From: Jiella flava
Lineage (GTDB): Bacteria; Pseudomonadota; Alphaproteobacteria; Rhizobiales; Rhizobiaceae
Reading direction: 5' to 3'
Assembly (NCBI RefSeq): GCF_017349315.1
Contig: NZ_JAFMPP010000003.1
Span: forward strand, 62,001 to 126,000
Length of the DNA: 64,000 nucleotides
The notes beneath the pieces are model-generated. The model had not been told where the DNA came from. It saw nothing but the letters and a program-made list of their open reading frames with translations, and did no database searches. A program made the translations under genes and the position numbers. Shown piece after piece: positions 57,716 through 64,000 of the stretch (position 1 is its first letter; every line of letters starts with the position of its first letter).

Positions 57716-58696
57716 ATGAGGCCAGGACAGCAGAAGAACCGTATGCGCGGACGTGGGCGCAAGGGTCCGAATCCGCTTTCGCGCAACTACGAGTCAAACG
57801 GCCCTGACGTCAAGATTCGTGGCTCCGCCCAGCATGTTGCCGAGAAATACGCGATGTTGGCGCGCGACGCCGCTGCGGCCGGTGATCGGGTCATGGCGGA
57901 GAATTATCTTCAGCACGCCGAACACTACAACCGCATCATCGCTGCGGCGCAGGCGCAGTTCCAGCAGCCGCGCGACGAGCGCGATGACGACGATGATGAG
58001 GACGATGTGCCGGAGCATGTCGTGCGCAACGACCGGCATGATCGCGGCGAGCGCAACGATCGCCATGAGCGCAACGACCGCAACGACCGCCGGCAGCCTC
58101 ACAATAACGGCCGCGACGGCGGATCCCGCGATAACCGCGACAATAATGGCCGGGATCGCAACCGCGATGACCATGGCCAGCGCGACCGCCGCGACCGCCA
58201 CCAGAATCAGCCGGCGGGCACCGGCCCGCAGCCGATGATGATGCGCGACCAGTCCGAGGACGGCGAAGCCAATGGCAAGTGGCAGGGCGATAGCGGGGCT
58301 TCGGCCCGCCGCGCGGCGTCGGCCAACACCGGTGCGGCTGAGCCTGTCGAGGCCGCAGATGCGGTCAATATGACCGCCGCCGAGGCCGAGGCCGAGACCG
58401 CTAACCGGGCCAAGCGCCGAAGCCGCCGTCCGCGCCTGGCCGATAAGGTCGATGCCGCCAGCCAGCCGAGCGAGACGGCGGTTGCGGGGGCGGCTGAAGC
58501 TGTCGAGGCCGCAGCGGACGCCGTTGCCGAAGACAAGCCGAAGCGCGCGCCCCGTCGCAAGGCCAAGGTCGAGGATGACGGCGCCGGGGAAAAGCCGAAG
58601 CGCAAGCGTACCACCCGCTCGTCCAAGAAAAAGGACGAGGCGGAGGGTGATACCGGAAGCGATCTGCCTGATTTTCTAATGGCGTCGAACGGCTGA
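57716..58696 (+). CDS. DUF4167 protein with low-complexity charged tail
   Basis: 326 aa. The conserved N-terminal domain (about 1-80: G-R-G-R-K-G-P-N-P-L-S-R-N-Y-E, G-S-A-Q-H-V-A-E-K-Y, A-E-H-Y-N-R-I) defines DUF4167, found next to prmC in alphaproteobacteria. Residues about 85-165 are runs of Arg/Asn/Asp/His; the rest is Ala/Glu and then Lys/Arg-rich (K-P-K-R-K-R-T-T-R-S-S-K-K-K-D). This looks like a nucleic-acid-binding, partly disordered protein. Function unknown. Its neighbours prmC and prfA are translation genes. Confidence 0.92.
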   Translation: MRPGQQKNRMRGRGRKGPNPLSRNYESNGPDVKIRGSAQHVAEKYAMLARDAAAAGDRVMAENYLQHAEHYNRIIAAAQAQFQQPRDERDDDDDEDDVPEHVVRNDRHDRGERNDRHERNDRNDRRQPHNNGRDGGSRDNRDNNGRDRNRDDHGQRDRRDRHQNQPAGTGPQPMMMRDQSEDGEANGKWQGDSGASARRAASANTGAAEPVEAADAVNMTAAEAEAETANRAKRRSRRPRLADKVDAASQPSETAVAGAAEAVEAAADAVAEDKPKRAPRRKAKVEDDGAGEKPKRKRTTRSSKKKDEAEGDTGSDLPDFLMASNG

Positions 58697-58932
58697 TCGC
58701 CGGCGCGTGTCCCATTGCAATGCTGCGGCGTCGCTTGTCTGGAGCGGCGCCGTTTGCGTTTGATGATCCGGTGATTTGAATGCTGTCGGCGGCGACGCGT
58801 CGCCGTTGGTGTGACTGCCCCAGCGCCGGGCCACACACTTGGGCCCCGCGCTGGCGGGCGAAAACGGCATATGGTTCCTTGCGTTGTCCGGGCTTTTGCC
58901 ACATTGCCATGGTGGCAGGAGACAGGAGCGCC

Positions 58933-59016
58933 TTGCGTCCGCACGGACGCACAAAGAACGCTCCATCGTGTTACAGCATCGGTCCGAAAATCGGAACCGA
59001 TTTTCGGACCGATGCA
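58933..59016 (+). repeat. Dispersed palindromic intergenic element, copy F
   Basis: TTGCGTCC-gca-CGGACGCACAAAGAACGC, 20-odd bp, then the longest perfect palindrome of the family: a 19-bp arm GCATCGGTCCGAAAATCGG (58976-58994), AA, and its exact complement (58997-59015). It sits 31 bp before the mltG GTG, so it forms the end of the mltG leader. The spacer from 58697 to 59046 holds no gene apart from this element. Confidence 0.88.
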
Positions 59017-59046
59017 AGAGGGCGCGGGAATGCAAAGGGGGTATCG

Positions 59047-60177
59047 GTGAGCGATTACAATCCGCAGGACGGTCAGCGTGAGAGCTATCGTCGCGGCCGC
59101 GACTTCAAACCGTCGCCGGCGCCCGAGCCGCCGAAGCGCTCCCGCCATGCGCGCAACCAGCTGGTGATCTTCCTCAATTTCTGCCTGTCGGCGGTGTTCT
59201 TCCTGACGCTGACGGTCGGCGCCGTGCTCTATTGGGGCAAGCTCGAATTCGACGGTCCCGGGCCGTTGACCAAGGAGGCGACCTATGTCGTGCCGCGCTC
59301 GACCGGTGTCTCGACGATCGCCGACGGCCTGGAGCGCGACGGGATCATCTCCAACGCCTCGATCTTTGAATTTGGCGTGCGCCTGTCGCGCGCCGGTGGC
59401 CAGTTGAAGGCCGGCGAATACGCCTTTGCTCCCGGCGCGTCGATGCGCGACATCATGAACAAGCTGAAGAGCGGCGATTCCATCATGCATTCCGTCACCA
59501 TCCCCGAGGGGTGGACGGTGCATCACGCCTATGAGCGGATCGAAAGCGCCAATTTCCTCAGCGGTCCGATGCCCGGCGAGGTGGCGGAGGGCACGCTGCG
59601 GCCGGATACCTATCTCGTCCAGCGCGGCACGACCCGCAAAGAACTCGTGCACCGGATGCAGGCCGCCCAAAACCAGCTGGTCAAGACGATCTGGGAAGGC
59701 CGCGACAAGGATCTGCCGATCAAGGATATCGGCCAGTTCCTCACACTCGCCTCGATCGTCGAGCGCGAGACCGGCATCGACGGCGAGCGCGCCCATGTCG
59801 CCTCGGTGTTTTTGAACCGGCTGAAAAAGGGCATGCGGCTCGATTCCGACCCGACCTTTCTCTACGGCGTCTATGGCGGCGGCGGCAAACCGTCGGACAA
59901 GCCGGTCACCCAATCCGACAAGGACAGCGACACGCCGTATAACACCTATCGTATCCGCGGCCTGCCGCCCGGACCGATCGCCAATCCGGGCAAGGCGGCG
60001 CTGGAGGCCGTCGCCCATCCGATGCAGACCGACGATCTTTATTTCGTCGCCGACGGCACCGGCGGCCACGTCTTTTCCGCGACGCTGAAGGAGCACAACG
60101 CCAACGTCGCCAAATACCGCCAGCTGGAGCGCGAGCGTCAGGCCCAGCAGGATGGCGCCGGCAATGACGGCGGCTGA
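59047..60177 (+). CDS. mltG: Endolytic murein transglycosylase MltG (YceG)
   Basis: Cuts nascent glycan strands in the inner membrane. GTG 59047 (V/M-S-D-Y-N-P-Q-D-G-Q) has AAAGGGGG before it; 376 aa. One membrane helix near residue 45 (Q-L-V-I-F-L-N-F-C-L-S-A-V-F-F), a LysM-like part, and the YceG domain with the catalytic Glu in A-S-I-V-E-R-E-T-G and the later N-T-Y-R-I-R-G-L-P-P-G-P-I-A-N. The frame is open to 58780 but that part lies over the repeat. In many relatives fabF precedes mltG; it does not here. yicC and gmk follow. Confidence 0.94.
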   Translation: MSDYNPQDGQRESYRRGRDFKPSPAPEPPKRSRHARNQLVIFLNFCLSAVFFLTLTVGAVLYWGKLEFDGPGPLTKEATYVVPRSTGVSTIADGLERDGIISNASIFEFGVRLSRAGGQLKAGEYAFAPGASMRDIMNKLKSGDSIMHSVTIPEGWTVHHAYERIESANFLSGPMPGEVAEGTLRPDTYLVQRGTTRKELVHRMQAAQNQLVKTIWEGRDKDLPIKDIGQFLTLASIVERETGIDGERAHVASVFLNRLKKGMRLDSDPTFLYGVYGGGGKPSDKPVTQSDKDSDTPYNTYRIRGLPPGPIANPGKAALEAVAHPMQTDDLYFVADGTGGHVFSATLKEHNANVAKYRQLERERQAQQDGAGNDGG

Positions 60178-60313
60178 TCGCTGCGGCGCCAGCAATCCCC
60201 GACTTTCGCCGAGAAAGGCTTGATCCGGCGGCCGCAATGGGACACTCCAGGAACGAGGAGCAACGTCCCCCTGCCGGTCTGGCGTTGCATCACGGGGTCG
60301 AAAGGCGCGCGAA

Positions 60314-61201
60314 ATGGCGGTCAGGAGCATGACGGGCTTTGCCCGCGCCGACGTCGAGACCGAATCGGGCTCCTTCGTCTGGGAACTGCGCGCCGTCAAC
60401 GGCAAGACCCTCGACGTTCGCTTTCGCCTGCCCCAGGGCCTCGACCACCTCGAAGCCGATTTGCGCCGCCGTATGGCGGCGGTCGTCTCGCGCGGCAACG
60501 TGCAGGCGAATCTGCAATGGCGGCGCGAGGCCGGGGCGCCGGCGCTTGTCGTCAACGAGGAGATGCTCGCCCAGATCCTCGCCATGTCCGGCAAGCTCGT
60601 CGCCGATGGCCACGCCGCGCCCCCGACGGCCGACGGGCTGTTGGCCATCAAGGGGCTGATCGACATCGCCGAGGAGAGCCTCGACGAGACCGGCGCCAAG
60701 GCCCGCGATCAGGCAATCATCGCCGGCTTTGAGGCGGCGGTCGCCCGGCTGGAGGTCGTGCGCCGCGACGAGGGCACGGCGCTTGCAAACGTCCTTGGCA
60801 CTCGGCTGGAGGAGATTGCCGCGCTGACCGATCGCGCCGATGACGATCCTGCCCGCACCAGCGAGGCCATTCGCGCCCGCCTCAAGGACCAGGTGCAGAC
60901 GCTCATCCAGGCCAACAGCGATTTCGACGAAGCGCGCCTCCATCAGGAAGCCGCGCTGATCGCCGCGCGGGCCGACATTCGCGAGGAGATCGATCGGCTA
61001 CGCGCCCATGTCGTCGCCGCCCGTGCGCTGCTTGCCGAGGGCGGCGTCATCGGCCGGCGCCTTGATTTCCTGTCACAGGAATTCCACCGCGAATCGAATA
61101 CGATTTGCTCGAAGTCCAACGCATCCTCGCTGACCGCGATCGGCCTCGATCTGAAGATCGTGGTCGACCAGTTCCGCGAGCAGGTTCAGAATATCGAATG
61201 A
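60314..61201 (+). CDS. yicC: YicC-family endoribonuclease-like protein
   Basis: 295-aa cytoplasmic protein. Start [12 protein letters not shown] matches the family's S-M-T-G-F mark; core features [13 protein letters not shown] and the C-terminal [20 protein letters not shown]. YicC proteins act in RNA turnover and stress. The stop overlaps the gmk ATG, a conserved pair. Confidence 0.94.
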   Translation: MAVRSMTGFARADVETESGSFVWELRAVNGKTLDVRFRLPQGLDHLEADLRRRMAAVVSRGNVQANLQWRREAGAPALVVNEEMLAQILAMSGKLVADGHAAPPTADGLLAIKGLIDIAEESLDETGAKARDQAIIAGFEAAVARLEVVRRDEGTALANVLGTRLEEIAALTDRADDDPARTSEAIRARLKDQVQTLIQANSDFDEARLHQEAALIAARADIREEIDRLRAHVVAARALLAEGGVIGRRLDFLSQEFHRESNTICSKSNASSLTAIGLDLKIVVDQFREQVQNIE

Positions 61202-61863
61202 CCGTCTCGAACGACCTCGGCTCGACGCCGGCGATCAGCCGCCGCGGCCTCATGCTGGTTCTGTCCTCGCCGTCGGGGGCGGGCAAGTCGACGATTGCCC
61301 GCAATCTCCTGGAATCCGATATCGGCTTTTCGCTGTCGGTCAGCGTCACCACCCGCAAGCGGCGCACCAGCGAGATCGACGGGGTGCATTATAAATTCGT
61401 CGAAAAGGCCGAATTCGATCTGCTGCGGGCCGGCGACGGCCTGCTCGAATGGGCCGAGGTGCACGGCAATTTCTACGGCACGCCGCGCGCGCCGGCCGAA
61501 AAGGCGATGCAGGAGGGCCGCGACATGCTCTTCGACATCGACTATCAGGGCGCCCTGCAGCTGCAACAGCAGGCCAAGCACGACGTCGTCTCGATCTTCA
61601 TCCTGCCGCCCTCAATGGAGGAGCTGAAGACCCGCCTCAACCGCCGCGCCGAAGATTCCGCCGAGACCATTGCCGTGCGGCTGAAGAACGCCAAGATCGA
61701 GATCGAGCGCTGGCGCGACTATGACTATGTCGTCGTCAATGACGACCTCAACAACGCTTTCCAGGCGGTGAAGGCGATCATCACCGCCGAACGCCTGAAA
61801 CGCGACCGCCGCCCGGGGCTGGAGGCGTTTACCGCTGAGCTGTTGGGGCAGACGGTGGTGTGA
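61198..61863 (+). CDS. gmk: Guanylate kinase
   Basis: GMP to GDP kinase. 221 aa from ATG 61198, overlapping the yicC stop. P-loop [13 protein letters not shown]-binding S-V-T-T-R-K-R-R, and the lid [12 protein letters not shown]. The 20-odd leading residues are variable. Last gene of the mltG-yicC-gmk run; rsmA converges from the right after about 255 bp. Confidence 0.96.
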   Translation: MTVSNDLGSTPAISRRGLMLVLSSPSGAGKSTIARNLLESDIGFSLSVSVTTRKRRTSEIDGVHYKFVEKAEFDLLRAGDGLLEWAEVHGNFYGTPRAPAEKAMQEGRDMLFDIDYQGALQLQQQAKHDVVSIFILPPSMEELKTRLNRRAEDSAETIAVRLKNAKIEIERWRDYDYVVVNDDLNNAFQAVKAIITAERLKRDRRPGLEAFTAELLGQTVV

Positions 61864-62118
61864 GGGCGGGGGGGTGCGGCGCGCCTCGGCTTGTGACGTG
61901 CTTTTCAGGATCTTGCCCGTGTTTTGCCTGACGAGGCTCGGCAGATGACCGCGCGGGACGATCGCGCTTCAGATCGGCCGTACGAGCCGTGTCTATGATG
62001 CGGTCGGCCAAAGTTCCGCAGGGGTGCCGCCGGTATAGGCTCGATGGCTCATCGCCGCGCCCATCATCCGGTCAAATGACGGCCCGGGCAAATCGGTAGG
62101 AGGGATGATTGGTCCCTC

Positions 62119-62946
62119 TCAAATTGCATTCGCCAGCCGAACGAACTCGCCGACGGACAGCGTTTCCGCACGGCGTTGCGGGTCGATGCCGACGCGGGTG
62201 AGGAGGGCTTCGCCGCCGAGGCGTTTGAGGCTTTGGCGCAGCATCTTGCGGCGTTGGCCGAAGGCGGCGGCGGTGACGTTTTCCAGCGCCGCAAGGGGCG
62301 CGGGCTCGGGATTTTCACGCGGGATCAGCTGGACGATCGCCGACGTCACTTTGGGCGGCGGGGTGAAGGCTGCGGGCGAGACGTCGAACAGGATGCGCGC
62401 CCGGCTGCGCCAGCCAGCAAGAACGGAAAGCCGGCCGTAATGGCTGGTGCCGGGCGCCGCGACGATCCGCTCGGCGACCTCCTTCTGGAACATCAGCGTC
62501 AGGCTTTCCCAGGCGGGCGGCCAGACGGCGGGCGTCAGCCAACCGAGCAGCAGCTGCGTGCCGACATTATAGGGAAGGTTGGCGACGATCTTGATCGGCC
62601 CGTCACCGGCGACGGCGGCAAGATCGACGGTCAGAGCATCGGCGGCGATGACCGCAAGCCGGCCCGGATAATGGGCGGCGATCTCCTCCAGCGCGGTGAT
62701 GCAGCGTGGATCCTTTTCGATCGCGATGACTGTCTTCGCGCCCTCGGTGAGCAGGGCACGGGTGAGCCCGCCGGGGCCGGGACCGATCTCGACGACGGTG
62801 GCGTCGTCGAGCGGCAGCGCCTGGCGGGCGATCCGGCCGGTGAGATTGAGATCGAGCAGGAAATTCTGGCCGAGGCTCTTTTTCGGCGCGAGACCATGGG
62901 TCTCGATGACCGCCCGCAGCGGCGGCAGTCCGTCGGCCGACGCCAT
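62119..62946 (-). CDS. rsmA: 16S rRNA dimethyladenosine transferase RsmA (KsgA)
   Basis: Dimethylates two adenosines near the 3' end of 16S rRNA. 275 aa. [10 protein letters not shown] near the N-terminus, SAM motif [14 protein letters not shown], and catalytic [11 protein letters not shown] overlaps the pdxA stop (ATGA), the usual pdxA-rsmA order. Confidence 0.96.
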   Translation of the reverse strand: MASADGLPPLRAVIETHGLAPKKSLGQNFLLDLNLTGRIARQALPLDDATVVEIGPGPGGLTRALLTEGAKTVIAIEKDPRCITALEEIAAHYPGRLAVIAADALTVDLAAVAGDGPIKIVANLPYNVGTQLLLGWLTPAVWPPAWESLTLMFQKEVAERIVAAPGTSHYGRLSVLAGWRSRARILFDVSPAAFTPPPKVTSAIVQLIPRENPEPAPLAALENVTAAAFGQRRKMLRQSLKRLGGEALLTRVGIDPQRRAETLSVGEFVRLANAI

Positions 62947-64000
62947 CAGGCGGTCGCCTCGACGGTAGCGGATTCGGCCCGCAGTCTTGCCATCCGCTCG
63001 GCAAAGGCGATCGCCGCGCGAAAGCTATCCGGCCGCGCCTTGCCGGTGCCGGCGATCGCCGCGGCGGTGCCGTGGTCCGGCGAGGTGCGGATGATCGGCA
63101 GGCCGAGCGTGACGTTGACGGTGGCGTCGAAGGCGAGGGTCTTGGCCGGGATCAGCGCCTGATCGTGATACATGCAGATCGCGACGTCGAAGCCCGCCCG
63201 TGCCTCCGGGTGAAACATCGTATCGCCCGGCAGCGGGCCGAAGGCGTCGATTCCCTCGGCGCGCAGCATCGCGACCGCCGGGGCGATCACCGCCTCGTCC
63301 TCGTTGCCGATCGCGCCCTTTTCGCCGGCATGCGGGTTGAGACCGGAAACCGCGAGGCGCGGCTTCGGCACGCCGAGGCGCTGGCGATAGTCGGCCGCGG
63401 TGATGCGGCAGGTGGCGACGATGAGATCGGTCGTCAGCGCCTCTGGCACGGAGCGGATCGGGATGTGGATGGTGACCGGGACGCAGGCGAGATCCGGTCC
63501 GGTCAACAGCATCACGGGCGTGACCGGTGCGCCGGTTCGTGTGGCGCAGAGTTCGGCGAGATATTCGGTGTGGCCGGGATGGCGAAAGCCGACGTCGTAA
63601 AGCGCCTTCTTGTCGATCGGCCCGGTGACGACGGCGCTGGCGCGACCGTCGAGGGCGCATGCGACGGCGCGCTCGATCGCCTCGATGGTGCCGGCGCCAT
63701 TGGCGGGATCGGGCCTTCCCGGCGCTTCGTCATGCCGATTGGCGAGCGGCAGCACCGGCAGGGCGGTGGCGAAGGCGCCAGGCGCCTCCTCGGGCGCCGC
63801 GATGCGGGCGATCGGTACGTCAAGTCCAAGCCGCGCGGCGCGCGCGGCCAACATGTCAGGATCGGCAAGAACGAAGAAGCCCGGCAGATCCGGCACCCGT
63901 TTGGCCGCAAGAGCAAGCAGAATGTCCGGCCCCACCCCCGACGGCTCACCGATCGAGACCGCCAGCGGCGGCCCTTCCCGCGTCGCGGCGCCGCCGGCTG
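62946..64000 (-). CDS. pdxA: 4-hydroxythreonine-4-phosphate dehydrogenase PdxA, 5' end outside the window
   Basis: NAD enzyme of the pyridoxal-phosphate pathway. The frame is open through the right edge: residues near the edge read [17 protein letters not shown], which is the PdxA N-terminal motif, so only a short start region is missing and the GTG at 63935 is not the real start. Other marks: G-P-I-D-K-K, the metal-binding His in [15 protein letters not shown], and M-Y-H-D-Q. It is followed by rsmA with overlap; surA often lies upstream in this order but is outside the window. Confidence 0.95.
   Translation of the reverse strand, partial: AGGAATREGPPLAVSIGEPSGVGPDILLALAAKRVPDLPGFFVLADPDMLAARAARLGLDVPIARIAAPEEAPGAFATALPVLPLANRHDEAPGRPDPANGAGTIEAIERAVACALDGRASAVVTGPIDKKALYDVGFRHPGHTEYLAELCATRTGAPVTPVMLLTGPDLACVPVTIHIPIRSVPEALTTDLIVATCRITAADYRQRLGVPKPRLAVSGLNPHAGEKGAIGNEDEAVIAPAVAMLRAEGIDAFGPLPGDTMFHPEARAGFDVAICMYHDQALIPAKTLAFDATVNVTLGLPIIRTSPDHGTAAAIAGTGKARPDSFRAAIAFAERMARLRAESATVEATA

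Noticed and set aside
57453-57719. 88-aa frame between prmC and DUF4167
   Set aside because: No ribosome site or resemblance; treated as spacer.
58780-59046. N-terminal extension of MltG
   Set aside because: The open frame crosses repeat copy F; the GTG at 59047 has a ribosome site and gives the family start.

Overview
The window is high-G+C chromosomal DNA of an alphaproteobacterium, most likely of the order Hyphomicrobiales (Rhizobiales). This rests on gene content and order: rimP-nusA-ylxR-infB-(gap)-rbfA-truB, ubiG diverging from lysC, lysC-ptsP-prfA-prmC-DUF4167, secA diverging from a parvulin PPIase followed by argJ-GNAT-mutT, an FnrN-type regulator and a glnK-amtB pair. Genus or species cannot be fixed from the sequence alone. 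No rRNA, tRNA, CRISPR array or phage was seen.

Layout. 1-7.6 kb is a regulatory and catabolic segment. It has the 3' part of a 2-hydroxyacid dehydrogenase, a GntR regulator and an FnrN-type oxygen regulator. Next comes a decayed hemN remnant behind a hemerythrin-domain gene that carries an FNR-type box, and then a LysR regulator diverging from glutaryl-CoA dehydrogenase and a family III CoA-transferase. 7-12.3 kb is a MarR-controlled RND efflux pair. 12.5-13.4 kb holds a LuxR-like sensor half without a visible DNA-binding domain. 13.9-22.7 kb is the rimP/nusA/infB/rbfA/truB translation-transcription cluster, interrupted by about 0.95 kb between infB and rbfA. 22.8-27.5 kb has corA, an esterase, glnK with a sigma-54-like promoter, an amtB cut off after its first membrane segment, a decayed IS4-family transposase and an ankyrin protein. 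27.9-32.3 kb has an unusual membrane-protein/hotdog-thioesterase fusion and a GGDEF-EAL protein.

32.9-43.7 kb is housekeeping: secA, a periplasmic PPIase, argJ, GNAT, mutT, an orphan Flp pilin pair, a BioC/NDUFAF5-like methyltransferase, comF, grxC, a nitrilase and DUF1178. 43.8-49.8 kb is a metal and thiol segment: a glutaredoxin-MauE fusion, DUF411, a cupredoxin and a four-gene zinc-type ABC importer behind a Zur-like box. 49.9-64 kb is again conserved core: ubiG, lysC, ptsP, prfA, prmC, DUF4167, mltG, yicC, gmk, rsmA and pdxA (running off the right edge).

A family of about 90-100 bp intergenic elements recurs at least six times (near 1.6, 12.4, 21.1, 26.8, 29.9 and 59.0 kb). Each full copy has a short GC-rich inverted repeat, a conserved ACAAAG-type block, and a long palindrome built on GAAAATCG...CGATTTTC. 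Several copies sit beside truncated or rearranged loci. The strongest points for follow-up are this repeat family, the two gene-decay events (hemN, amtB), the FNR box before the hemerythrin gene, the transporter/hotdog fusion, and the perfect 16-bp inverted repeat between lysR and gcdH.
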